Source: Rostratula benghalensis
Lineage: Eukaryota > Chordata > Aves > Charadriiformes > Rostratulidae
Direction of reading: 5' to 3'
Length of the DNA stretch: 64,000 bases
NCBI GenBank assembly: GCA_013399305.1
Contig: VXAI01000028.1
Span: 2,705,818-2,769,817 of the forward strand
The notes under the pieces were generated by a model. The model ran no database searches. It worked only from the letters and a program-made list of their open reading frames with translations, and was not told the origin of the DNA. This document shows, piece after piece, positions 33,500 through 44,604 of the stretch (within the stretch, counting starts at the first letter, position 1; each line of letters starts with the position of its first letter). Both the position numbers and the translations under genes were made by a program.

Positions 33500-36400
33500 T
33501 TTATCGTAACACAAACTCTATGGTAAATCTTGAATTAATGTTGTTGTGTGATATGGTTTTAGGCTTGCCAAAGTTATCACTTCTACCTGGTTTTGGTGGG
33601 GTCTTTTGGTAGAAAGCAAATAATCTCTTTTGTTCTACTCTGTCCTTAATCTCCTGCACTTGCATCTAAATTTATCCACACTCCTTATAGCATATGTGGG
33701 GGCAGACCCTCACTGATATAAATCTACTTAATGGTTTTATTGCCTACTGAAAATCTTACTGTATCTCTTAATGGATACTGAGCAACAATCACAAAGACCC
33801 CATACTCACAGCTTTGCCTCAGCAATATTCAAGGTTCAATTTACAATTTTTCTTTCCAAGATGACTCATACTTGCAGATTTATTTCTCATTTTTCATGAC
33901 CAGTGTGCCATGTTTTTCTCTTGAACAGTCAGGCAAATCCTTCCTGGAAGTTTGTGTTGATATTTTAAATCCTTTCAATTTCTTTCATTCTGACACTTAA
34001 CAGTTGCAGTAATTCAACCAAGAAACAGAAGACACACCCAGAGACCCAAACAACTCAAAAAATACCACTGACACCGAGAGTCAAGGATACATAGAGTAAA
34101 ACAATTTTTCCCCTTTTATTTAAAATGATCCAATAATTTTAATGTAATACCAAAAAATGGGAAAATGAAAGCTTAGTCAGAAGCGGTTCTGGAACAAGAA
34201 CACTAAATAATTGGACAAAGTATTTCTAACCAATACTCTCTGCTGTATGTTGTTTTGCATGTCCCCATGGAAGAACACCAAAGGGAAAACAAGGTAAAGC
34301 CGTATCACACCCTCCTGCAACTTTTTTTTCTATTCAATAAATATATGTGTCCAGTCACAAATGGAGACCTTTTCTGCTCTACTAGCAAGTGCCACTCACT
34401 GAGAACATGTAATTCCCACTAAAAAGCTAGATTTGAACATAGATAGTTAAACTTATTACTTGATTGTGGTCAAGGTACATCCATTTCATTGCATTTTAAT
34501 ACTGATTTTCATTTGGCTGAGTAGGTCAGCACCAGAGATACCAAAGCCTCTCCTGGCTTGCAAAATATTCTCACCCATTTACAGTGGACACTGCAGCACC
34601 TACATCTGGACTATAGTGTGCAGTGAATCAACAACCACTGAAATAAATACACAGCTAACCCAAACAGTCAGTGAGACTTTTTGGCATGTAAACTGGGTGA
34701 AAATTATGCATCCCATGTCGCAAACAATTCCTGTTTCAGCATTACCAAAGCTGACAGTCTCATTCACTCTGTACCTAGTGCTGGTGTCTCTCAAGGTGGC
34801 CATGGGCTGAATCCCACTGGTGAGCTAGCACTGGGCATCTGCATCACTGAGAAGATGTGTTTCTCTTTGGGGAAAGATTTCCTGGCCAGTGACATGGATG
34901 TGAAAATATGCAATTGCTGAAAGACACCAGCTTTGTATTAACACCAAACAAAGAGACAAAAATTTTCATGACTAGCCTTCTCATGGCTTTTAGTCATACC
35001 TTAAGCCAGGGAATGGAAACACATGCAATAATTAAAGCAAAAAGATCTTTTTGAACCTTAAAAGTTTGACTGAATTTGAATTTTAGAAAAAGGTTCACAT
35101 GGGTTTTTATTTCACCCAAGCCAGTTTATCCACCTTTCCTTTTCAGACAGGTTTAGATGTTAATCCTCAATACCTGTGAAGTTATTTATGCTACTTTGTT
35201 TGTTTGTTTGTTTCCAATTAACTTTTAATTCATTTTTGGGTCTGAGCAGGATATTTATTTTCAAAATGCTGGGTGTAACCATTTATATAAACAAATCTGC
35301 CTCACTTATTTTTCTTCTTTTGATGTTGATTTCCATTACTTTTAGCCCCATGAGTGATGGGAGACTTTCCTACATGTCCTGGTAATTCTATTCTCAAATA
35401 GGCATCAGTGACCTGGATGCTCATTTAACAACTGATGAATCAATCAGAGCATGTAGAAAACAGTCATCCTGCATGACAACTGGGGCTTTTTGGGTTAGTG
35501 GTAGCTGAAAAGTTGAACGACATTTAGATTAAAACAATTTATTTTTAACCAAATGAAAACATCTGCAGAACATGACTACTTCAATCAATTTGTCCCCATA
35601 TTTTTTACTTTGTTCAAAAATTAAAATCTCTGATGTTTCAGCCCAAATGGACAATTCAATCTAGCTTTCAGGCTAGGAGTATTTGAGGTTTGTGGGTTTT
35701 TCACCAATATTTACTTCACATTTTTTAATGAAACATTGTCATTTTTTACAGGAAAATCACAACAGCAACAGCAATAACAACAAATAGGTAATTTTCCAAA
35801 CTGCTGTATGTTTTATACAGCCATACAGCCCATCAAACGTTGGCTAGGAATACAAGAGAAAAAAGCCACTATCTGTCTGTCTGTTGGAATATCTCTAACT
35901 TGACTTATAAGGATCTAAGTTCCTTGACTTCATTAAGGTACACATTTGTCAAGACAGGAAAAAAAAAACCAATTTTTTTTTAATTCCCATAATTTCAGTC
36001 TCTCTGGGTCAGGGTCTCCCTAATTTTTACACAAGCAAATTGTAAGGATAAAGGATGAAATCCAGGAAAATTTTACTGTCCTTTTTTTTTGAGTGATTTC
36101 AGGTGTTCTGTTAGAGCTGAGGTAAAAAGTGTTGGAGGTGGTGGGAATAACTTGATCCAAACTCGATGGGTGCACAGCGAATAGGAAGCCACATGAAGCC
36201 TTCTGCCTCCTTACAAAGACATTTAACAGCTCATGTAACTCTCAACCAGCCTTTCATGTAGGAAATTTAGGGACAAAAAAGGGTCCCATGAGATCTGCAG
36301 TAAAAGCTGGGAGTGTGGCCCTCTGTCTATTAGGATACAGAGCAGAAAGACAAGCACAGTCCTCCCTTAAGCTCACAGCGAACTTCTCTATTTGCCACCA

Positions 36401-36530
36401 TCAACACCCTCTAGGAAGCCCTGCCCAAATGACACAGTTGAGACACATTTATTCAGTGGATAAAATTCTGCATGAGTTGTACAAAGTTATTTGAGATTTA
36501 CGTGCACATGGAAGCCAGCATTGAAGAATT
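33500..36530. other. non-coding stretch, no gene recognised
   Basis: AT-rich DNA with a short TTTG repeat at 35196-35213 and several A or T runs. No gene or element is recognised. Confidence 0.55.
35196..35213. repeat. (TTTG)n short tandem repeat
   Basis: Four to five copies of the TTTG unit. Confidence 0.85.
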
Positions 36531-36539
36531 ATACCTTGG

Positions 36540-36615
36540 GTCTGCAAAGCACTTTACAAATGCAAGGCAGCACGTGAGTACTAAATATCATTATTACACT
36601 CTGTTTACCCACTGG
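36540..36615. mobile_element. possible MIR or L3-type fossil
   Basis: 'TGCAAAGCACTTTACAAATGC' followed by 'GTGAGTACTAAATATCATTATT' and then 'CTGTTTACCCACTGG' resembles the 3' part of MIR/CR1-like ancient elements ('aagcgctttacaaat ... ggtactattattatccc-ttttacagatg'). Orientation and family are uncertain. Confidence 0.3.
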
Positions 36616-36619
36616 CTGG

Positions 36620-37525
36620 CTGTTTCATTCCAACTAATGACCAAACCAGTGTGAAGAAACTGATATAAAAATATCAGAAATATAGATGCGTGTACTTTCA
36701 GCTACCCAGAGACCCCTTTTCTATCATAAGCTGTCTCAGGCCAGAGCCTAGCTGAATTGCTAATTCAGGTTGAGCATTTCCTTCAGCTGAATGACAACTC
36801 ATCCTGCCTGCAAGGAAATGTTTGGTGTCTAAAGGGGAAGGGTGGTCATCAGCCACTGCGGCATGAAGTGATTGGCTTATTTGCTGGGACATGATGTTTA
36901 GTAATCCTTCATGCCTTGGTCATACGTACCAATTACCCTTCCTTCTCTTCTGGCAGACAAAAGGGACAACAGATTGATGCAAATGTAATTCATGTTTACT
37001 ATGCTGCCTCTCTGGAGTGCCTAAGCAGATGTCTTCTGGGAAAGAGAATGAGATCCACAGATTTCCAAGCCCTTAACCCCCTAAGCTTTAAAAGGAGAAC
37101 AGTTCTGGCTTGCGGAATTTAGGGGTTTCAATAGTTGTGGTGAAGAAGGGAGGTGTGTAATGTGTCTATTTGTTTGCTTTCTGGCTACCTGAATGGTTCT
37201 GCCATTTTCCCAAGAGTTGAAAGGATGATACTATCATAAAGATGACTATGAAGGCCTATAAATTTCATATGCAGTGGTGAATGAAACATTGGGTGCTTCC
37301 AAATATTGGGTGCGTTCCCAAACTCCCCACGCCTCCGAATGTGGCCAGAAAACCTCATAAGAGCCGACTCCACTGTAAATGGTCTGAATCCAGTTGGGCC
37401 ACAAACGCCATGAGAAGAAAGTTTCTCATGCCACAATGAACAATTTTTTTCCCATGTAGACAAGTCCTTAATTAATCTTTAAAGAGTTTCAGTTTTAATT
37501 TTAGGTCACAGTTGGAGCTGGTTCT
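36620..37525. other. non-coding stretch, no gene recognised
   Basis: No gene, RNA or element is recognised. Short open frames only. Confidence 0.55.
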
Positions 37526-37540
37526 TACCATGGCTCCTGT

Positions 37541-37652
37541 CCAGCAAAGCTCTTAAGCACATGCCTAATTCTAAGCATTTAAAATAGCCTCATTGACTCC
37601 TATGGGACCGCTCACACGCTCAAAACTATGCAGATGTTTAAAATTCTGCTGG
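37541..37652. mobile_element. fossil palindromic DNA element (imperfect terminal inverted repeats)
   Basis: The left arm begins CCAGCAAAGCTCTTAAGCAC and the right arm ends AAATTCTGCTGG. The reverse complement of the right arm aligns with the left over about 37 bases with many mismatches. The centre carries 'CATTGACTCCTATGGGACC', a phrase common in old amniote repeats. This architecture fits a non-autonomous DNA transposon long inactive in amniotes. It has no coding capacity. The family name is not assigned because no library was available. Confidence 0.5.
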
Positions 37653-37779
37653 ATCAGGGCCTGCCTCCGAACTTGACTGTCCTCTAGTCACAACAACAAC
37701 AGAATATAAGAGAAACTGCTCCCGAACCGACCTTCAAAGTTTTGTCTGAAGGCATACTGGAAGGGCCAGACAGCTGGCA

Positions 37780-38360
37780 GGCTTTGCATTAGTTTGTTCA
37801 CCACAGTATAAATTACCTCTGATTTGTTTAATGACTGTTTGGAATCAGGATGTCTCAGCCCAGCTAATACAATGCCCCATGGGCAATAATCCTCTTTTTA
37901 GGAGAGTCATAGGCGAAGTATGTTTTCAGCAGAATAAACCACTTCACACAACTCTAGGTGAACTATGTGCTGTGTAAGTACCCTGGCCCCGGTGAAGATC
38001 ACAAAAGCAAATAGCTGTGTGCTTGCTTTATGCACTTATTTTTAAGGACTGTGGTTTATTTCTTGGTAAAAATAACATTTCTTAATGAGGACGTATCAGC
38101 CAAAACATTGATTAACAGTGGCTTTTAACAGCCTACTCAAAGAGGTATGAATTTAATTAGGCTTCATCAAAGTAAGAAGAATTAGTGTTAAGCTGTTTTG
38201 TAACTCAATTCTCCTGGCTGGAGGACAAAATAAAAGAATCATTTTTTTTTAAAGGAATGATTAGAAAGGTGATTAAGTGATGCTATAGTGTTTGCTTGGG
38301 CTCCAAATGTAAATTTTGTTTTAAAAAAACAGAAATATGGAAAAGGCAACTGTAGAAATG
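37780..38360. promoter_or_regulatory. candidate conserved non-coding block
   Basis: About 580 bases without repeats, evenly composed, with homeobox-like words (TTGATTAACAG near 38109, TTTAATTAG near 38152), a TGTGGTTTATTTC word (RUNX-like TGTGGT) near 38051 and several AATGATTAG/GATTAAG words. It looks like constrained sequence flanking a developmental gene. Inference from appearance only. Confidence 0.28.
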
Positions 38361-38369
38361 CTAAAGGGC

Positions 38370-39530
38370 CCAATTTGTCATGTTGGTATTGCTGTAAGCC
38401 CTGATTCTCTGACTTGTGCTACATTAAACAGTATCACCAATTAATGTGAAGTTCAAACAGATGGTATCCTATTTGTTTAGAGGTCTGCCAAATGATGTTC
38501 AAGAGATACAAGCTAACTGAGTTCAAAAAACACTTTTTCTCACCAAGACAAACCTTTCCCTCTTATTTCTGTAGCATGGCTAAAAAATAGGCTGTATCAA
38601 ATTTCCTCCCCTATGAAATGTGAAGTATCTACATCTGTAAGGATCAGATCAAAAATGAAATCTAAATCAGGTCAATTTTTTATTTTAACTTCTTGAGAAG
38701 TATTTGGGATTTTTCTTAGTCACCCAAGCTTAAAAACAAATTTTAAAAATGTCTGTGAGGGTGGACAGTTCTGAATAGGAGTTCTTTCCCATTCTGAAAT
38801 GCCATTCCTGAGAATCTGCTAAAAGTGCTAAACATCCTCATGGATGCTGACAGTTATTGCTGACTAATTTTACAGAATGGCTTCCTCTAGTTGCCTTCAC
38901 TTCCAGCTAAGGCCCCAACATACAATGAGGAGCTGACCCACTGGCCTCCCTGAATGCCCCTCTGGAGGCATCTACTGTCAACAGTGATGCCACATGATGT
39001 CCTCGCAATCATTTCTCAGGCTGCACAGCACCAGCAGAACTTTCCCTGATGATTCACAACTTGTTCAAGCTATGCACACAAAAAAATCCTGGTGAATGCA
39101 TCTCAGGACTTGGAAACCTAACCTGTGATGCTTTTGCTGGTGGGAATGGACTTTGCTCTTCTTCATGTCTGTCTCATTAGCCTTGGATCAACTTGGGAAA
39201 TACCATTTTAAAAAGCAATAGCACAAAGGCTGCTGAAGGACAACCTACTCAAACACGGTAGGCTTTGAAGAGCCTGGAGCAACAAGTGAAAAGGAGAAAG
39301 CAAGGGGAGTAGAGATGCTCCAAAATACTGCAGTTGGAAAAGGAAAGGATCTGGAGGCTAGAACTAGTAAGTGAAGAGGAAATACCTGAAGCATTTGTGG
39401 GAAAACAGCCACTGGAACCAAAGGGTTTCCACTTTCAGAGGCCCTCATGGCTGGTAGAACATGCTCACTCAGAGCTCAACAAAACCCATAACTTTTCAGG
39501 AAAACTGTAGCTTGTTTTGTTGATGTAAAA
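38370..39530. other. non-coding stretch, no gene recognised
   Basis: No gene or clear element is seen before the inverted CR1 copy. Confidence 0.55.
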
Positions 39531-39535
39531 GATAA

Positions 39536-40080
39536 AATCATAGAATTGTCTAGGTTGGAAGGGACCTTTAAGATCCAACCATCAACCAACTCTGATAGAA
39601 AACAACAACCCATCACTAAACCATGTCACTAAGCACTATGTCAACCTGTCTTTTAGATACCTCCATGGATAGTGCCTCAACCGCTTCCTGATGCAGACCA
39701 TTCCAATGCTTGATAACCCTTTCCATGTAAAATTTTTTCCTGATATCCAATCTGAACGTCCCCTGGTGCAACTTGAGGCCATTTACTCTGGTTCTATCAC
39801 CTGTGACTTGTGAGAAGACCAACCCCCACCTCTCTACAACCTCCTTTCAGGTAGTTGTAGAGAGCAATAAGGTCTCCCATCAGCCTCCTTTTCTCCAGGC
39901 TGAATAACCCCAGCTCCCTCAGCCTCTCCTCATAAGGTTTGCTCTCCAGACCCCTGATCAGCTTCGTTGCCCTTTTCTGGACCCATTTCAGCATCTCAAA
40001 GTCTTTTTGCACAACAAAATGTATGTAATCAAAGCATGACCATGGTAGTTGAGTATCTCAGAGGAATCCGAATGGAAGTG
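39536..40080 (-). mobile_element. CR1 LINE fragment with the same 5' head, inverted
   Basis: On the minus strand this copy aligns with 30419-30978 over its full length at roughly 85-90 percent identity by eye. It has the same non-CR1 head (40010-40080), the same junction to the CR1 C-terminal coding remnant (Gln-Lys-Asp... at about 40008) and the same 3' UTR ending in 'CCTAGACAATTCTA-TGATTTT'. The coding remnant is split into two frames by an indel near 39800-39830: one frame covers 39797-40012 and the other 39616-39822. An 80-base stretch (39825-39904 here) is identical to copy 1. It is non-autonomous and old. Confidence 0.92.
40010..40080 (-). repeat. non-CR1 head of the chimeric retroposon, copy 2
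   Basis: This is the reverse-orientation counterpart of 30419-30491. Beyond it, 40081-40140 no longer aligns with sequence upstream of copy 1 except for a few bases of 'GGG.TAA.AA', so the head has a real outer boundary. Confidence 0.8.
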
Positions 40081-40084
40081 TTGT

Positions 40085-41615
40085 TATCCCTTCTCTGGAT
40101 AGGTTGAACTCTGCAAAAAGTAACTGAAAGCAGTAGTGTAATGAAGGACAGATCCCTTTTTCCAATGATTTCTGGTTATTACTCAAAATATATGCCCAGT
40201 TGAGAAAACCACTGACTCTATGATGAAGGAAAGCTTCTAGCTCTACAGATCTTACCAGGGCTAAACATCCACTACTTCTCTAATCCTTCTCATTGCCACT
40301 AAAATATAAATATGGTGACTTTCAAGAACACGTATAATCCATCTTGGAGGAACAATAAAGGTGAATAGTCTGATGGTTTATCAGGATTCACCAGATGTTT
40401 GTGATGTGGAATTGGCCCCTTCCAGTTTCTCCAGCCTCAGGCAGAGGACAGGGAAACTGTGGCGGAAAAGCCTGAGTTACATGCTCTCCCTGGAACACAA
40501 AGAAATGCAAAAAGTCTTTGGTGAGCAAATACCCAGCTGTACATGGGAGAGTTGACATTGTGAAACAGGAGACCATGGAGCATCAGCAGAAAATGCAGAG
40601 TTAATGAAGGTATGTGGTGTAATTCTGACACAAAAAGCTGTACAGTGCACCAATGCTTAAACTAATCATTCCTAATTAGGGTAGGCATAGAGCCATACTA
40701 TAGCACATTTGGAATGAAGCTAATAGTCCTTTACAGGCCCACAAGGTGCAAGGTATGTCTTGCTGGTTTTAGGCGCAAGTGAAACAGAGGAACCATTTTT
40801 TAGGTGGTGCTGTGCAGCTTGTTGCTAATTGTATAATGGCAGGTTGTCTTTACTAAGTGATCAATAATCAAAATAGCAGGTATGCATATTAAAAACTCAA
40901 ATCATCAACAGTGAACTACAGAACCACAATTTCACCACCGTCCGGGGACTCTGGCCTGTTAAGTCACCCAGAAGCCATCGTTGGAACTGCAGCCCCACAA
41001 TTCAACATTTTCCCAGTTTTTACTCTGTTATTATAATTATTGCTATTTTAATGTTATATGTAGATCAGCAATTTGGAGCTATGTCCTATACCCACTACAG
41101 CTGGCTTAAGAGGCTGCTACCTCTTCTTTTTCCCATTCTTCCAGCAGCAATAGAAACCCATCCCCTGCGTAACACCTAGTCCAGCCTTCTTCCAGCACAC
41201 TCACGTGCTAGTTTTCTCACTCTTTTGTCCTCCACCAGGAACAGTGTTCATTTCTCTGGGAGCTTCCTGTTTATCTCAAACCAAGAGAGATGCCAGAGCA
41301 GTAAATTGGTGTTGTCCTGGATACATTTGCACAGTATATCTCTTTTCACATGGAAATATTCATGAGGCAATTACTAACCTCATGGAAGTTAGTGATAATA
41401 TCCCCTTGCCTCACTGCGAGAACTGAAGACGTGGTGTTCTCCCTGCAGCTTCTTAGCCTGGGTATTTGAAGGCTAATCCACCCCCGCAGGGCCATGACCA
41501 CAAAGGCAACACCCACAGCCAAGTAAGAATATTCTATAAGATCTGCAGCATTGGGTGTTATTGGAATGAATGGTTGAAAGAATGATTTATAACATGAAAT
41601 ACTGCATTTACCAGT
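40085..41615. other. non-coding stretch, no gene recognised
   Basis: No gene or element is recognised. A good acceptor-like sequence (CTTTTGTCCTCCACCAG ending at 41238) is not followed by a usable donor. Confidence 0.55.
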
Positions 41616-41621
41616 TGCTTT

Positions 41622-41691
41622 TATGTATATGTATATATATTTACATATATATATATTTACACATATTTACATATATACACACTTATATATG
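41622..41691. repeat. AT-rich compound microsatellite
   Basis: Mixed TATG, (TA)n and TTACATATA units over about 70 bases, including ATATATATATATTTAC. Confidence 0.85.
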
Positions 41692-41820
41692 GCATACAAA
41701 GTTAGATTGTTTGGCTGAATCAACTTGACACTTTAATATTGCAATAAGGAGTCAACAATAATGTACCAAAACACGTAGCTAGTTAAGCAATTCCCATCAC
41801 TGTCCCTGTCAATGTCAGAA

Positions 41821-41883
41821 AGGTTGAAAGAAGGTGATCTTTAAGGTCCATTCCAACCCAAACAATTATTTGATTCTGTGATC
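41821..41883 (+). mobile_element. CR1 3' tail fragment
   Basis: Only the last 60 or so bases of a CR1 remain: 'GGTGATCTTTAAGGTCCATT', 'CCAACCCAAACAATT' and a tail TGATTCTGTGATCA. It is 5' truncated to the extreme 3' end, as is common for CR1 because reverse transcription starts there and often stops early. Confidence 0.85.
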
Positions 41884-41889
41884 ACTATT

Positions 41890-44375
41890 TTCCATAGAAG
41901 AGAAATTTATAACGTCTGCTTCAGGTTTTCTCCCCCAAAATAAATGTCCCTTGCCCCAAAGATTTTCTGATTTATGTGTCTTTCATTTGCCTTTTTGACT
42001 GTTGAAAAGTGTTCCATTTAGCTGATTTTAAATGTTAGTCTAGGTTCCCAGTACATGAAGATATGGTTTGGTTTTTGTGATGGAAACTTCACCTAGAAAG
42101 GAATTACTGACATCAAAAAGCTTTTCTTTTCTTTTTCACATGGTCATTTTCCTCTACTGAAAATGGATTTTTTTTTACATGAGTAGGTAATGTGACACGT
42201 ATCTTTTAGGTAGTGCATTATAACAGTAAGATTAAACTCTGGGAGAAAATGCTTCACACAACACACCAAAAGGGAAGACAGCAAGAAAAGCTTCATAGCT
42301 CCTTCCCATGCATGTATGTGGTTCTCCAGTACAGAGACTAATCCCCAGATTTTGGATGGGGAATTTCCAGAGATTTGCTATGGGAATCTTTATCTCCTCT
42401 GAGGTTCTGCAGACGTTCGTTGGTGCTCTAGGGTGGAAACATGGGAGCAAGAAAGGATTGCTGCAGAAGAACCATGACACAATCTATGGTGTCATCTGAA
42501 CGTCCCTAGGGTCCAAACCCTGGCCTTTCGATCTGAAAGGGGTTACCCTATGTACAAGCCTTGTTAATTGTGTTGGAACAGTTTAGCAAATACACAGTGT
42601 ATTTCATGTGTCTTTTCTGACTGTGCATGATAGCACACACACAGCAGATCTGAAGATCTGCTGATCATTCAAGGAGCCATAGCAATTTACTTAAGTAGTC
42701 ACCTACTGAAAGTTTGGACTCGGGACATGGGCAGTAGAGACTCAGCTGCCTAGCAAGCTTGATTTCCCAAATACACCTTGATTTGCTGACAATGAGGAAT
42801 CACGTTATTCAGGCACTAAGCAGGCACAGAGGATAAGCTAGAGGATATTGCTGGGAAGGGCCTACAGGAAAGCTAGAGAGGAAAGCTCTGCAGTAGCATA
42901 AGGAGAGAGAAGAGAGGGCCTACAAGAACAAGAGGGGCAGAGAAGGACCCCCAACTCCTGTTGCAGGGCAGGGTTAAGGGACCATTTTAATCTGATAAAC
43001 ACATAGTTCTGTAGTGAAGAACAAGAAAGAAACAATGCCAATAGAAGTCACAGTGCTGATTGTTACTAAGCAAATGCACAGCCATAGCCAAGAAGGTCTG
43101 TTCTCATCCAGTGCCTTTGCACTGTGTTTATCTGGAGCTGAACACAGTAATTGTCCTGGGAGAGTTATAAGAGTGAAGATGCTAATGGACACCTATCGCT
43201 TCACATGCATATCCTGTCCTGACATAGGGTAAGTCCATGTTCTAACATTTCTAGATGTGGCTTAATTGCTTTCTGAAACTGGCTATTATATCAACAATTA
43301 ACTTATGTTTTCCCAAAGCAGACATTGTTCCTAGGTGTTTCAATTTTGGAGCATCTTACTTTCTTACTATCTTATTTAAAGAGGCCTGATTTTCATAACA
43401 GCTGAGAATTCCCAGTTTTCAAAAGAACTAGGAGTGGGTCTTCCACTGTTCCCTTGGAAAAATCCTCACTTTACATTTCTCCCTCTCCCCTGTGTTTCTG
43501 TCCTTCACTCCTGAGAGTCAAGCAGACGCCCAGCCCGTGGTGCCTGCGGTCCTGGTGCTCTCCTGGGCACAGTCACCGGCACCCTATGCAAGGGTTGTGG
43601 GTACATACTCACTTTTCTGTATGAGAGCAGCACTGGACTTTGAGTAGAATCTGAGCTGGCCCAGCAGTCAGACAGGCACCACCCAATGGGGGTTTTGTGA
43701 CTCCAAACACAGCAGTGAAATTTCATAGACACCAAGCACCAGAATTATGAACTCTAAAACTGACACTTTTTACAATCAATTCATGTTTCCTAACATCCAC
43801 TGCTTTCTCTTGCTTCCTTTATTTCAATGAAGGGCTTCATAACGGACAAATAACTAAAAAATATAACTGCACATATGCAAGAAAAAACACACTCTTAGAC
43901 TTGGTGTAAGCCATTAGGTTCCTGATCTAGCAACCTTGTCCACTCAGGTACAGAGGCAGTTTATTGCAGCAGGGATAAAGTAATCTGTTTTTCTCTAGTT
44001 GAGATTTGCAAAGCATCCTAGGAGTTACTGATTAAATGAATAAGAAACCTTTAAGTCCTCTGTTTATGTTTGAAAACCTACCCTTAATAAATCTCAATAA
44101 CAATATTACTATGTGCACTTACAAATGAATTTTCTGGGCAGCAGATTAACATAAAAATTAAATGCTGTGCTATCTGCTGTTATTATCTAAGTTGGCATCT
44201 ATCTCATACTGCTCTAATATCTGGCCTATATGAATATAATATCCATGCACCACTGCTTCTTTATAAACACACGTTTGTCGGTTCACACACTCTGGCAAAG
44301 ACTTTCATATTAATCTCTTCTATTATGTTCAGTGAGGATCTATAAAAATGAATTAAAAGACTCATTTTTCTACCC
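41890..44375. other. non-coding stretch, no gene recognised
   Basis: No gene is recognised. It contains a perfect 10-bp inverted repeat at 42642-42663. A GGTAAGT donor-like site at 43229 ends a 72-codon open frame (43014-43232) that has no recognisable content and no good acceptor. Confidence 0.55.
42642..42663. repeat. perfect inverted repeat (10-bp arms, 2-nt spacer)
   Basis: CAGCAGATCT, two bases, AGATCTGCTG. The symmetric arms contain two BglII-type AGATCT hexamers. It could be a dimer binding site or chance. Confidence 0.8.
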
Positions 44376-44379
44376 TTAG

Positions 44380-44600
44380 GAAGATTCCTTCTTCCTATCA
44401 TTTTGCCATCAAGGTTATAATTAAAGACACTGGCTGCCGTGGTCTGTATATGTAATTGCAATATATGATCAAGGATTGTAAGCACTAGGGTAAATGCATT
44501 ATCACACTGTCTAATTATCGTGTTATCTGACTGACAGGCGGCTGTTTTATCTCTATCTAGAGATGAAGGACATATCTGACAGACACCAGGACTTTGCTTT
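44380..44600. promoter_or_regulatory. candidate conserved non-coding block
   Basis: Repeat-free, with CTAATTATCGTGTTATCTGA at 44512-44531 (homeobox TAATTA plus GATA-like TTATCT), TGACAG at 44532-44537 (MEIS/TGIF-type) and a second TGACAGA near 44576. Such a mixture is common in vertebrate developmental enhancers. Inference only. Confidence 0.27.
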
Positions 44601-44604
44601 GATG

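Noticed and set aside
41205..41426. Acceptor-like site ending at 41238 followed by a long open frame
   Set aside because: No usable donor follows and the peptide is not recognisable.
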